Shown: one piece after another, positions 35,816 through 45,227 of the stretch
How positions within the stretch are numbered: the stretch's first letter is position 1
Layout: each line of letters opens with the position of its first letter
DNA from: CAVUWL01 sp963787415
GTDB taxonomy: Bacteria; Actinomycetota; Thermoleophilia; Solirubrobacterales; 70-9
Length of the DNA: 64,000 nt
Assembly (NCBI GenBank): GCA_963787415.1
Contig: CAWBCO010000007.1
Coordinates: 1-64,000 of the forward strand
Reading direction: 5' to 3'
Position numbers and translations under genes: made by a program
Notes under the pieces: generated by a model
The model's input: only the letters and a program-made list of their open reading frames with translations
The model's database searches: none
Told to the model about the DNA's origin: nothing

Positions 35816-36838
35816 ATGAAAGCCGGCTGGCTGGCGCCTAGCGTTCTGGCCATGCTCACGAACTCACTCGACGACGCCGTCGCCCAGCGCCGCGCCGCGT
35901 CCTCACCGCCGCCCTCCAACGATCTCGTCATCTCAATTCGAGGGTTGCGCAAGCACTATGGCGACCACGATGCGCTCCGCGGGATCGACCTCGAGGTGCG
36001 CCGTGGCGAGATCTTTGCCTTCCTCGGTCCCAACGGGGCAGGCAAGACGACCACAGTCGAGATCCTCGAGGGCTTCCGACAGTCAAGCGAGGGCCAGGTC
36101 GAGGTGCTGTGCACCAATCCCTGGCACGCTCCCTCGGCTTGGCGTGAGCGAATCGGGATCGTGTTGCAGGATTCCGAGGCGGAGCCTAACCTCACCGTGG
36201 GTGAGTGCCTGCACCTCTACGCCGGCTACTACCACGCACCGCGCCAGGTCGATGAGACCCTCGCACTCGTCGGCCTAACAGAGCAGGTCAAGGAGCGCGC
36301 GAGCGTACTCTCCGGCGGCCAGCGGCGGCGCCTGGACGTCGCTCTGGCGCTGATCGGCGACCCCGAGCTGATCTTCCTCGACGAGCCGACCACGGGCTTT
36401 GACCCCGCCGCACGCCGCGCCGCCTGGGATGTCATCGCCGGACTACGGGACCTTGGCAAGACGGTCTTCCTGACAACCCACTACATGGAGGAGGCCGAAC
36501 GCCTCGCCGACCGGATCGCGATCATCGCAGCGGGTGAGATCGTCGCGCAGGGCAGTCCGAAGACGCTCGCCGACCGGCAGCGCTCGGGCGTACGCATCAC
36601 GTTGGCAATGCCGAGTGGCACAGCCCTCGGCGACCTCCCGCCGACGCTCTGCGAACGCGTCGAGCGACAGGCTGATGGACGGATCGCATTGTCCAGCTTG
36701 AACCTTGCCGGCGACCTTTACTCACTCTCGGGGTGGGCTCTGGAGCACGGTTCGGAACTCAATGAGCTCGAGGTTCGCCAGCCAACGCTCGAAGACATCT
36801 ACCTAACTCTCACGGGCAACAACCAGACAAGGAGCTAA
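35816..36838 (+). CDS. ABC transporter ATP-binding protein (DrrA/CcmA type)
   Basis: 340 residues from ATG 35816; a start at ATG 35852 (MLTNSLDD) is also plausible. Complete ATPase: Walker A FLGPNGAGKTTTVEILEGF, Q-loop GIVLQDSEAEPNLTV, signature LSGGQRRRLDVALALIGDPE, Walker B LIFLDEPTTGFDP and the H-loop FLTTHYMEEAERLADR. The C-terminal 90 residues are the DrrA-type extension. With the permease at 36915 it forms an ABC-2 exporter for a drug, lipid or antibiotic. Confidence 0.9.
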   Translation: MKAGWLAPSVLAMLTNSLDDAVAQRRAASSPPPSNDLVISIRGLRKHYGDHDALRGIDLEVRRGEIFAFLGPNGAGKTTTVEILEGFRQSSEGQVEVLCTNPWHAPSAWRERIGIVLQDSEAEPNLTVGECLHLYAGYYHAPRQVDETLALVGLTEQVKERASVLSGGQRRRLDVALALIGDPELIFLDEPTTGFDPAARRAAWDVIAGLRDLGKTVFLTTHYMEEAERLADRIAIIAAGEIVAQGSPKTLADRQRSGVRITLAMPSGTALGDLPPTLCERVERQADGRIALSSLNLAGDLYSLSGWALEHGSELNELEVRQPTLEDIYLTLTGNNQTRS

Positions 36839-36840
36839 CC

Positions 36841-36912
36841 ATGTTTCTTCTTTTGAAGTACGTCATTCGCATTTGGCGTCGCCATCCGGCCATTGCGCAG
36901 GCGGGAAGCTAG
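36841..36912 (+). CDS. Possible 23-residue amphipathic peptide
   Basis: ATG 36841 is 2 bases after the ATPase stop, within AGGAGCTAACCATG (good ribosome binding site). Product MFLLLKYVIRIWRRHPAIAQ-AGS; stop 2 bases before the next ATG. The N-terminus of the following permease (MFILINYLARLWHDRKARAT) has the same pattern: M-F-[IL]-L-[IL]-x-Y-[LV]-x-R-[IL]-W. Perhaps a leader peptide or a duplicated N-terminus. Confidence 0.4.
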   Translation: MFLLLKYVIRIWRRHPAIAQAGS

Positions 36913-36914
36913 AG

Positions 36915-37856
36915 ATGTTCATCCTTATCAACTACCTGGCTCGTCTGTGGCACGACCGTAAGGCGCGCGCAACAGACAAGCCGGCCTCTACCCACGCCGA
37001 CGCTCAGGCAGGAACTCGTGCCGGTGGTTCACGCCGCGAGCGCCCCTCGGTTACAAGGCACTCCGCGGCCTCCCGAGGTCGGGTTGCGCTGTTCGCTCAC
37101 CAGGTGCGCTACGACCTGCGCGCGAGCCTGCGCAACCCCCGCGCCCGCTTCTTCACGTTCTTCTTCCCGATCGTGTTGTTGGTGATCTTCGCGGGCGTCT
37201 TCGGTAACGGGACCACGACGATCGACGGTGTCCACGTCAAACTTTCTCGCTTCTATCTTTCGGGGATACTCGCGATGTCGATCGTCGTCGCTTCCTACGC
37301 CAATCTCGTCATTTCGATCGCCGCCTTGCGCGAGTCCGGGGTGCTCAAGCGTCGGCGCGCCACCCCCGCGTCACCTTCCCTGCTCATCGCCGGCCAGGCG
37401 TTTTCGACGGTCGTGGTCGTGACGATCATGGCCACACTCCTGCTCTTGGTCGGAAAGATCGTATTCGGAGTCGGAATGACGCCAGGAGCGCTCGCCGCGA
37501 TCGCCTGCGTGACGGTCCTCGCGACACTTACGTTTGCCTGCATCGGTTATGCAGTGTCGGGCATGGTCGGCTCCCCGGACGCCGCCCAGCCGATCGTGCA
37601 GGCGACGATGATGCCACTGTGGTTCCTCTCAGGCGTTTTCATCCCAGCTGCCAGCCTCTCGAGCACGCTTCGCTCAGTCGGCTCGCTGTTCCCCGTCGAG
37701 CACCTAGCATCCGATCTGCAAATCGCGTCCGTCAATGCATCGTTCACTAGCGCGGTCTCGGTCAGCGACCTCCTCGCGCTCGCCGCCTGGGGTCTCGCCG
37801 CAGCTGCTTTCGCTGCCTGGCGCTTCAGTTGGTTGCCGAGCTGCGCCCGAGGGTAA
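36915..37856 (+). CDS. ABC-2 type exporter permease
   Basis: 313 residues from ATG 36915. A hydrophobic/basic N-terminal peptide (MFILINYLARLWHDRKARAT) and about 55 hydrophilic residues precede the usual ABC-2 permease: FALHQVRYDLRASLRN-like elbow helix (here LFAHQVRYDLRASLRNPRA), then six membrane segments including FFFPIVLLVIFAGVFGNG, YLSGILAMSIVVASYANLVI, and LWFLSGVFIPAASLSSTLRS, the ABC-2 hallmark. The ATPase partner is the gene upstream. The N-terminal extension is unusual for the family. Confidence 0.87.
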   Translation: MFILINYLARLWHDRKARATDKPASTHADAQAGTRAGGSRRERPSVTRHSAASRGRVALFAHQVRYDLRASLRNPRARFFTFFFPIVLLVIFAGVFGNGTTTIDGVHVKLSRFYLSGILAMSIVVASYANLVISIAALRESGVLKRRRATPASPSLLIAGQAFSTVVVVTIMATLLLLVGKIVFGVGMTPGALAAIACVTVLATLTFACIGYAVSGMVGSPDAAQPIVQATMMPLWFLSGVFIPAASLSSTLRSVGSLFPVEHLASDLQIASVNASFTSAVSVSDLLALAAWGLAAAAFAAWRFSWLPSCARG

Positions 37857-37866
37857 GTTGCCGCCC

Positions 37867-38624
37867 ATGTCAACAGCGACGCATGCGGATCCTCAAAACG
37901 GCGCTCCAACGATCATGCAGGCGCACGATCTGTGCCGCCGATTCGGCGAGGGCGAGGCGGTGGTGGACGCGCTGACAGGGATCACGGTGGACTTCCCCAA
38001 GAGTCGCTTCGCAGCGATCATGGGGCCGTCGAGGTCGGGTAAGTCAACGCTCATGCAGCTGCTCGCAGGTCTGGATCGCCCGACCTCAGGCACGGTCGCC
38101 CTCGATGGCGTCGAGCTCACCGAGCTCGGGGAGCGCGCGCTCACGAACTTGCGGCGCGATCGCGTTGGCTTCATCTTTCAGACCTTCAACCTGCTGCCCG
38201 TCCTCACGCCGAGGAGAACATCCTTCTGCCGCTGTCGATCGCTGGACGCCAGGTGGATCGTGAATGGTTCAAACAACTCGTCGACACGGTCGGCATCCGC
38301 GATCGGCTCAGCCACCGCCCCGCCGAGCTCTCCGGCGGCCAACAGCAACGGGTGGCGGTGGCCAGAGCGCTGATCTCGCGCCCGACGGTCGTGTTCGCGG
38401 ACGAGCCGACCGGGAACCTCGACTCGAAATCCTCTTCGGATGTCCTGCGGCTGCTGCGCCAGGCGGTCGATGACTTCTCCCAAACCGTTGTGATGGTCAC
38501 CCACGACGCGCACGCGGCGTCCTTCGCCGACCGGCTGCTGGTGCTGGCCGACGGCAGGATCGTGCACGATGGCGAGGCTGCCAGCCTCGAGGAGGCGCTC
38601 GACCTGACGAAGTCGATCGGCTGA
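37867..38624 (+). pseudogene. MacB/LolD-type ABC ATPase with one frameshift
   Basis: From ATG 37867. First frame: Walker A IMGPSRSGKSTLMQLLAGLD (Arg where Gly is usual; the GxxxxGKS pattern is kept) and Q-loop VGFIFQTFNLLPVLT. After Thr at about 38204 one base is missing; in the next frame the protein continues EENILLPLSIAGRQVDREWF, then signature LSGGQQQRVAVARAL, Walker B VVFADEPTGNLDS, H-loop VMVTHDAHAASFADR and stop 38622-38624. The stop overlaps the start of the FtsX-like permease (TGATG). If the base is truly missing, the ATPase is lost while its partner is intact; a sequencing error is a serious alternative. Confidence 0.7.
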
Positions 38625-41218
38625 TGAGCAAGCTGGTAATCCGCGGCTTTGCCCAACGCAAGGTCCGGGCGCTGCTGACGGGCATCGCCATCGTCCTCGG
38701 CGTCGCGCTGATGGCGGGCACCTACATCCTTACCGACACGATCAACCACGCGTTCGCGGAAGTCTTCGGCAACGCTTACAAGAACAAGGCGGCTGTGGTC
38801 ACCGCCAAGGAAGCGCTCGGCAAGGGAAGCGAATCTCAGACCTATCCGATCAGCAAGGCGACGCTCGCCCGCGTGCGGGCGGTGTCCGGCGTCGCGGCCG
38901 CCTCCGGCGACGTTTCCACCAGAGCGGCCTTGCTGACGAAGAGTGGTAAGCGGATATCGAATACGGCGCCATCGCTGGTAGCCGCGGTGCAACCGGCGCG
39001 CTTTGAGTCGTTTACCGCGGTCCAGGGGCATCTTCCGAACTCAGCGGACGAGATGGCGATCGACCAAGCAACGGCCAAGCGCGAGCACCTGCGCATCGGT
39101 GCGCAGCTCGTGATTGCTGGTGCCGCTCCGGCCCGCCGCTACACGATCTCCGGCATAGCCAAGTTCGCGGGCAGCGAATCCTTCGGCGGAACGAGTGTGG
39201 CCCTGCTGCTCTCCACTCAGGCCCAGTACGTCGCGGGCGAACCCGGCGAATACGACAGCGTCAACGTTGCCGCGGACCCCGGCATCTCGCCTGAGGAACT
39301 CGCCTCGCGCCTGCGCGCGGCGTTGCCCACGACCCTAATCGTCCGCACCGGTGCCCAGGAAGCCGCCAACCAAGCTTCCGAACTCGAAGAAAAGCTGGGG
39401 TTCCTGCGGACCTTCCTGCTCATCTTCGCCTACGTCGCGCTCGCCGTCGGCGCGTTCATTATCTTCAATACCTTCACGATCACCGTAGCCCAACGCATGC
39501 GCGAGTTCGGCCTGCTGCGAACGCTCGGAGCATCACGCGCGCAGATCATGCGCTCGGTCGTCGAGGAAGGGCTGCTGCTGGGCCTCGCCGGATCGGTCGT
39601 CGGGCTGTTGGTGGGACTTGGGCTCGCGCCCGCGCTTGACGGGCTGTTCAAGGCATTCGGCGCCGACCTACCCGACAACGGCACGGTCCTGGAGTCACGA
39701 ACCGTGATCATCTCACTCGGGGTCGGCACCGTGATCACGGTGTTCGCCGGCTTCTTCCCGGCCCTGCGCGCCACGCGGGTGCCACCGATGGCGGCAATGC
39801 GCGAGGGGGTGCGGCTGCCGCCGCGACCGATTCCGTCCAAGCGCGCCTTGGTAATTCGCTTCCTCCTCGGACTCGTGCTCGTGTTGGCGGTCTCCACGGT
39901 GTCGAAGGGGGTCGGCGTGGTGTTGCTTGTCGGTCTCGCGCTCCGCGCGATCAGGTTGCGCTACCGCCTGCGCCACCATGGTCAGCAACGCAACTACCGG
40001 GTGATCCCCGCCCTCGGCCGCGCCATCGGTTTGATCGTCAGCTGGCGCGGCATCACTGGGCGCCTCGCGCGCGAGAACTCGGTGCGCCAACCGGGCCGCA
40101 CGCTGGTCACGGCGCTCGCGCTGACCGTCGGGCTCGGCCTCGTCGCGTTCATCTCGGTGCTAGCCGCGGGTACGAAGGCGACGATCGATCAGGCGGTCAG
40201 CCGCTCGTTCGCCGGCAACCTGATCGTGCAGAACACCAGAACAGGCGAAGGGAACATACCTGGGGCGATCGCGCCCGCGCTCCGCTCGATCCACGGCGTC
40301 GGATCTGTGACCGCGGTCGCCTTCACCAAGGGCAGGGTGCGGGACCTTTCCCAACCAGGCTCGCCCCTGATCGACGAAACAAGCTCGCTGACCGCGATCG
40401 AACCTGAATCATTCGCGAGGATGTACAAAGTCGAATGGGAAGACGGCCCCGCGGCCACCCTCGCGACGCTCGAACAGGACGGCACCGTCCTCTCCCATAA
40501 GTTCGCGAGCGCTCACCATCTCCAGGTGGGGCAGCGCCTGCTGGTGCTAAGCGCTTCGGGCCACAAGGTAACACTCACAGTACGGGGCATCCTCAAGGAA
40601 GAAACGCTCGGCTTGATGCGTAGCCTCACCATCTCGCGATCGCTGGCCCGCTCGGCATTCGGGCAGCGCGAAGATGGTGTGGATTTCATCTCCTATGCAC
40701 CCGGCGCAAGCGGCTCCGAAGTGCGCCATGGCATCGACGCGCTGCTGCGCAGCAGCTTTCCCCAAGCACACTCACAAACGGCGGCGCAATACACCCGTGA
40801 AACGAGCGAAAAAGTTAACAAGCTCCTCCTGCTTGTCTATGTACTGCTCGCCCTTTCCGTGCTCGTATCGCTGTTCGGAATCGTCAACACCCTCGTCCTC
40901 TCGATCTATGAGCGCTCCCGCGAGCTCGGGATGATGCGCGCGATCGGCGCCTCGCGTCGCCAGATCCGCCAGATGATCCGCTACGAGTCGCTAATCACCA
41001 GCCTAATCGGCGGGGTGCTGGGCCTTGTGATCGGTGTCGTGGCAGCGCTCCTCGTGACCACGTTCGCCCTGGCCGGCTCGGGGTACGTTCTGTCGATCCC
41101 GTTAGGCACGCTGGCGCTGCTGCTATTGGCGGCGGCGCTCGCAGGCCTGCTCGCAGCGCAGCTCCCCGCGCGCCACGCTGCCCGCATGGACGTGCTGGGG
41201 GCGCTGTCCAGCGAGTAA
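38624..41218 (+). CDS. FtsX-like (MacB-type) ABC permease
   Basis: 864 residues. Classical double FtsX architecture: N-terminal membrane helix (RALLTGIAIVLGVALMAGTY), large extracytoplasmic domain, three helices with TFTITVAQRMREFGLLRTLG and GLFPALRATRVPPMAAMREG-like cytoplasmic loops, a second such unit (LVTALALTVGLGLVAFISVL) and a terminal FtsX domain (VYVLLALSVLVSLFGIVNTL, SRELGMMRAIGASRRQIRQM). It forms with the frameshifted ATPase a tripartite-type or lipoprotein/peptide export system. Overlaps it by one base. Confidence 0.87.
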   Translation: MSKLVIRGFAQRKVRALLTGIAIVLGVALMAGTYILTDTINHAFAEVFGNAYKNKAAVVTAKEALGKGSESQTYPISKATLARVRAVSGVAAASGDVSTRAALLTKSGKRISNTAPSLVAAVQPARFESFTAVQGHLPNSADEMAIDQATAKREHLRIGAQLVIAGAAPARRYTISGIAKFAGSESFGGTSVALLLSTQAQYVAGEPGEYDSVNVAADPGISPEELASRLRAALPTTLIVRTGAQEAANQASELEEKLGFLRTFLLIFAYVALAVGAFIIFNTFTITVAQRMREFGLLRTLGASRAQIMRSVVEEGLLLGLAGSVVGLLVGLGLAPALDGLFKAFGADLPDNGTVLESRTVIISLGVGTVITVFAGFFPALRATRVPPMAAMREGVRLPPRPIPSKRALVIRFLLGLVLVLAVSTVSKGVGVVLLVGLALRAIRLRYRLRHHGQQRNYRVIPALGRAIGLIVSWRGITGRLARENSVRQPGRTLVTALALTVGLGLVAFISVLAAGTKATIDQAVSRSFAGNLIVQNTRTGEGNIPGAIAPALRSIHGVGSVTAVAFTKGRVRDLSQPGSPLIDETSSLTAIEPESFARMYKVEWEDGPAATLATLEQDGTVLSHKFASAHHLQVGQRLLVLSASGHKVTLTVRGILKEETLGLMRSLTISRSLARSAFGQREDGVDFISYAPGASGSEVRHGIDALLRSSFPQAHSQTAAQYTRETSEKVNKLLLLVYVLLALSVLVSLFGIVNTLVLSIYERSRELGMMRAIGASRRQIRQMIRYESLITSLIGGVLGLVIGVVAALLVTTFALAGSGYVLSIPLGTLALLLLAAALAGLLAAQLPARHAARMDVLGALSSE

Positions 41219-41298
41219 TCGAGAGGCACGAGGCTCCACAGTCCGTCCCCGAGCGGGTCGGCCACGTCAACCGGGGGTGCACGCGCACGGGAGATTAG

Positions 41299-42192
41299 TT
41301 ATCGACAACACACATCGTAGAAGTGTTCGTCAACGTCCAATAACTGGCACTGCCGGGCTCCGGAGTGTGCGTTGGCTGCTGCAAGCGCGACATCCTTCAA
41401 GCGGCGGGCGAGGCGATCGATGAGCGCGGCGTAGCGCTCGATCGGCTCGTCTTCGACCCCCTCACCCCAGGTCGCGAGGTAGGGAATCGAGCTGCCAGCG
41501 GTATCGAGACCAACCGTGCTGCAGACGCTATAGGCCACAGTCTCGGCGATCACCTCCTCTTCGGCTTAGTTCAGTTTCGGGTCGTCGTCTTGGTGGTCGT
41601 GGCGGACAAGGGCGTGGGCGAGCTCGCGGATGCCGACGCTGACCTGGGCGTTGGGCGAGAACTTCGCGGTGACCGGCTGCACGCGGATCCGCTTGGTGGA
41701 GGGCTCGTAGTAGCCCTCGGCCGGGCCGGGGATCTCGGCAACGGTGACGGGCGAGCCGATCGAGGCAGCGAAGTGGGTAAGCGGTTGGAAAATCGACCCC
41801 AGGCCGTCCCCGTCGATCGGCTCGCTGGGCAGCTCCAGCTCAACTGGCCCGCCGGGGAACTCGGGCACCGGATCGACCTGGGATCGGTCAAAGACGGCAA
41901 CGAAACGAAAGTACGTATTGGGCTTCTCCAGCGGGTTTGCGCTCGCCTGCTTCCACTCAGCCAGCTGCTTCTTCGATGGCGGGCAGGGCGCCCAAATCCG
42001 TATCCCCCTCTCCCCCTTGCGGACCGCGTAACCGATCGAGAGCCAGCTGCGAAAACCCGCGACGCGGGTCGCTTCCGGGCACTGGCTGGCGATCAGCAAC
42101 TGATTGTGGAAGGAGTAGGTGTGAAAGTAGCAGCGCACCTTGAGCCAGCGGTTCCAGGGGATAGGACCCAGGGGTCTCCGTTTTGGCGGCAA
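41299..42192 (-). pseudogene. ArdC-like antirestriction/ImmA-like protein, nonsense mutation
   Basis: The first part (42192-41569) has the ArdC N-domain (FHTYSFHNQLLIASQCPEAT, VAGFRSWLSIGYAVRKGERG, IRIWAPCPP) and a zinc-protease-like helix RELAHALVRHDHQDDDPKL, in which the first His of HExxH is Arg. A TAA at 41566-41568 interrupts the frame where relatives have Tyr (PKLDYAEEE-like); the same frame goes on with AEEEVIAETVAYSVCSTVGL and RYAALIDRLARRLKDVALA to 41299. The N-terminal 30 or so residues of the family also seem absent. It is probably inactive remains of a mobile-element gene; a second fragment lies at 31810. Confidence 0.75.
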
Positions 42193-42490
42193 ACCCGGAC
42201 AAACTTGTCTAGGTTGCCCCAGCGAGACCCCGCCGCAGATATCGGCCTCTCCGCGCAGGCCCCCCCTCCCAGCAACCTCTTGCCAGGTGAATCCCGGCTA
42301 ACTCCGCCAAACCCAGCCGAGACTCGCCCAACCCGCGGACACCGTTTGCAGTAAACCCGCCCTCGCCCCCGCCAGGCCCCCAAGGGCCCTGACCCGGGCC
42401 GAGCCGCGGGGCACCTTGCCAACCCCAAGTCCATGGTCCTGGCCGGCCTGTAGCCCTTGAGCTGTCGTCACATCTCGGGGTTAGGCTGGA
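42193..42490. other. Intergenic, Pro/Gly-codon-like GC-rich stretch
   Basis: No gene recognised. It probably includes the lost 5' part of the ArdC-like gene. Runs of C (CCCCCCCTCCC at 42259) and CCCGGGCC-like palindromes occur. Confidence 0.3.
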
Positions 42491-43135
42491 CTAGGCGCCG
42501 AGGAACGCCAGCACCGCAAGGACGCGGCGATGGTCCTCGGCGGCCAGCGGCAGGTCTAGCTTGACGAAGATGCCCGTCACGTGCTTCTCCACGGCGCGCT
42601 CCGAGATGACGAGCGTCTCGGCGATCGCCTGGTTGCTGCGCCCCTCCGCCATCAGCCCCAGCACCTCGCGCTCGCGCGGGGTCAGCTCGGCGAGCGGGTC
42701 CTCGACCCGGCGGCGCCCGAGCATTTGCGAGACGACCTCGGGGTCGAGGGCGGAACCCCCCTCGGCCACCCTCCGGATCGCGTCGGCAAAGCGCTCCAGG
42801 TCCGAGATCCGGTCCTTGAGCAGGTAACCGACGCCGGCGGCGTCGTCGCCCAGCAGCTCCAGCGCGTACTCCTCCTCTATGTATTGCGAGAGGACCAGCA
42901 CGCCGGTACCCGTCAGCTCTTCGCGGATCCCGCGCGCCGCCCGCAGGCCCTCGTCGGTGTGGGTCGGCGGCATGCGGATATCGACAATCGCGATATCGGG
43001 CTTGTGCGCTCTCGCCTTTCGCATCAGCTCCTCCCCGTCCCCGGCCTGCCCGACCACCTCGAACCCCGCCTCCTCGAGCAGTCGCACGACCCCTTCGCGC
43101 AGCAGAACCGAGTCGTCGGCGACGATCACCCGCAC
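42491..43135 (-). CDS. NarL/LuxR-family response regulator
   Basis: 214 residues. Receiver domain (MRVIVADDSVLLREGVVRLL, phospho-Asp in DIAIVDIRMPP near residue 53, Lys in GYLLKDRISD), then LuxR HTH (LTPREREVLGLMAEGRSNQA, IAETLVISERAVEKHVTGIF). It overlaps the kinase by 10 bases. Last gene of a three-gene operon; no target site is visible nearby. Confidence 0.9.
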   Translation of the reverse strand: MRVIVADDSVLLREGVVRLLEEAGFEVVGQAGDGEELMRKARAHKPDIAIVDIRMPPTHTDEGLRAARGIREELTGTGVLVLSQYIEEEYALELLGDDAAGVGYLLKDRISDLERFADAIRRVAEGGSALDPEVVSQMLGRRRVEDPLAELTPREREVLGLMAEGRSNQAIAETLVISERAVEKHVTGIFVKLDLPLAAEDHRRVLAVLAFLGA

Positions 43136-44874
43136 GGGATGCTCGCCCTCAGGATCGTGCCTTCGCCGCCCACGCTCGTCAGCTCGAGGCGGCCGTCGAG
43201 CGCCGCGACCCGATCTTGAAGCCCGCGCAGCCCCGAGCCCTGATCGGCGTCGGCGCCCCCGACGCCGTCGTCCCTCACCTCGACGTCGACGTGGCCGTTG
43301 TCGCGGACGACCCCCACCGTTACCCTTTGCGCGCGCGAGTAGCGGGCCGCGTTCGTAAGGGCCTCGGCGACGACGAAGTAGACCGCCGACTCGACCGACG
43401 GCGGGAGCCTGTCGGCCGGCGTCTGGAGCAGTTTCACAGGAACCGGGGAGCGGCTGGCGAGGCTTTTGAGTGCTGCGTGCAGGCCGCGATTTGTGAGCAC
43501 GGCCGGGTGGATCCCTCGTGCGAGCTCGCGCAGCTCGGCGGTCGCCTCGTTCAACTCGTGGAGTGATTCGTCGAGGAGCTCCGCTGCCCCATGTGGGTCG
43601 TGCTCGATGCGTTCTCTTACCATTCGTAGGTCGATGCCGAGGGCCATGAGTCGCTGCTGGGCGCCATCGTGGAGGTCCCGCTCGAGCCGGCGCCTTTGCT
43701 CATAGCCGGCCTCCACGATGCGTGAGCGTGAGGCCTGAAGCTCGGCAACCTTCGCCCGAAGTTCGGCATCCAATCGTTCGTTTCTGAGCGTTAGCCCTGC
43801 GGCGGCGCCCGCAGTCTGCACCAGTTCGCGTTCCTCCGCGAGGCCCGAGCTGTGCACGATCGCAGCGATTCGTTCGCCCTCGTGCTCGATGGTGGTGGAG
43901 ACCTTGCCCACCGGCGTGGGATCGACCCGAACCGGCTGACCGTCAGCGTCTAGGTAGGCGTCCTGGTCTGGTACCCAATAGGCGAGCTCCAAGGTCGGGT
44001 CTCCAAGCGCGTCCGCGAGCGCGTTGCGCAACGCTCCGCGGCCACCACCCTCACCGAGCTGGGCCAAGAGCGCGCTGATCGCGTCGGCTTCGCTGAACCG
44101 GGATCGCAGGATGCCCACCAAGAAGGCAAACGGTAGGCAGGCGATGGACGTGAACAAAGCCAACGTCTGCGCGTCAGCAATGTCGCTCGACAGGCCTGCC
44201 TGTTCGACGACGAGGGCGGCCATCAACAGCACGAACGTGAGCCCGCCGACGGCGACGACCGGGGCGAACACCCTCGCTCGCCCTGGGGTGCCGCTTCGCC
44301 AGCGTCGATAGAGGACCGCGACCACGGCACCCAGCAACGCGATCGAGATATCTAGTTGCGCCGCTTCGAGTACCTTGGCAGCCTCGGAGTGTTCGATCAG
44401 CAGCGGGTTACTGGGACAGCGTGTGCAGCCGGCCTTTGATGGGTCGGTGAACAGGAACACTCCAAGCTGCACCACCGTCGTGTTGACGTAGGCGATGGTG
44501 ACCAGGAGCCGGTCCAGCCGGGTTTCGAGCCTTCCCGAGGGAAAGGAAAGCAGCAGGTGGATGAGCACCGCGTAGATCAGCACCTCTCCGACTGAGGCGA
44601 TCGCGAACACGACGCTGTCGTTGGAAAAGGCCAACCCCTTCAGCAAGGCGCTGAGGCCGACCGCGACCATGAGCGGACCGATGTTGCCGGCCGACCGCTG
44701 CTTCCAAACCCATAGCCCGACTCCCACGAACCCCCAGCCGGTGGCCAGGAACAAGCCGCCATACGCGCCCCGGTGAACGTTGTGCTCGCCGTTGAGCATG
44801 ACCACGAACGCGGCGACGCCCATCAGGAACGCCAAACCGGCGAGACCGATCAGGGTCCGTCGCGGTGCGGTCAT
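43126..44874 (-). CDS. Sensor histidine kinase, multi-pass membrane
   Basis: 582 residues. About seven membrane segments in the first 260 residues (LIGLAGLAFLMGVAAFVVML, GLFLATGWGFVGVGLWVW, VLIYAVLIHLLLSFPSG), a linker domain of about 130 residues that resembles a GAF/PAS-like input (LELAYWVPDQDAYLDADGQP), then HisKA_3 with the phospho-His (RRRLERDLHDGAQQRLMALG) and HATPase (VAEALTNAARYSRAQ, GSGLRGLQDRVAALDGR). It is coupled with both flanking regulators. Confidence 0.88.
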   Translation of the reverse strand: MTAPRRTLIGLAGLAFLMGVAAFVVMLNGEHNVHRGAYGGLFLATGWGFVGVGLWVWKQRSAGNIGPLMVAVGLSALLKGLAFSNDSVVFAIASVGEVLIYAVLIHLLLSFPSGRLETRLDRLLVTIAYVNTTVVQLGVFLFTDPSKAGCTRCPSNPLLIEHSEAAKVLEAAQLDISIALLGAVVAVLYRRWRSGTPGRARVFAPVVAVGGLTFVLLMAALVVEQAGLSSDIADAQTLALFTSIACLPFAFLVGILRSRFSEADAISALLAQLGEGGGRGALRNALADALGDPTLELAYWVPDQDAYLDADGQPVRVDPTPVGKVSTTIEHEGERIAAIVHSSGLAEERELVQTAGAAAGLTLRNERLDAELRAKVAELQASRSRIVEAGYEQRRRLERDLHDGAQQRLMALGIDLRMVRERIEHDPHGAAELLDESLHELNEATAELRELARGIHPAVLTNRGLHAALKSLASRSPVPVKLLQTPADRLPPSVESAVYFVVAEALTNAARYSRAQRVTVGVVRDNGHVDVEVRDDGVGGADADQGSGLRGLQDRVAALDGRLELTSVGGEGTILRASIPCG

Positions 44875-45227
44875 CGGATGAGTAAAGAGATCGCCTCCGC
44901 GCTCAGCTCGCTCTTGGCGATGAACCCGCGCGCGCCGCTGGCGCCGATCGCCTCGCCCAGATCGAAGGAGTCATGGCTGGAGGTGAGCACGATCTGCGGG
45001 GTCGGGCCGTTCGCGTCGAGCAGGCGCCTCGTGACCTCGAACCCATCGATGTCGGGCAACCGCACGTCGAGCAAGACGAGATCCGGGCGCAGCCGCTGAG
45101 CGGCCGCTAGGGCGGCGCCACCGTCCTCGGCCTCCCCGAGGACCTTGTAGCCGCCGGCCTCGAGCAGGCGCCGGGCGCTGGCGCGGAAGCTCGGATGGTC
45201 ATCGACGATCAGAACGGTTCTTCCCAT
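44871..45227 (-). CDS. Single-domain response regulator (receiver only)
   Basis: 118 residues from ATG 45227 (MGRTVLIVDDHPSFRASARR). It is a lone receiver: acidic pocket DD, phospho-Asp in LVLLDVRLPDIDGFEV (about residue 53), Thr/Ser in IVLTSSHDS and Lys in GFIAKSELS. No output domain. The stop overlaps the kinase start (ATGA). First gene of the operon; it might be a phosphate sink or act by protein contact. Confidence 0.88.
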   Translation of the reverse strand: MGRTVLIVDDHPSFRASARRLLEAGGYKVLGEAEDGGAALAAAQRLRPDLVLLDVRLPDIDGFEVTRRLLDANGPTPQIVLTSSHDSFDLGEAIGASGARGFIAKSELSAEAISLLIR

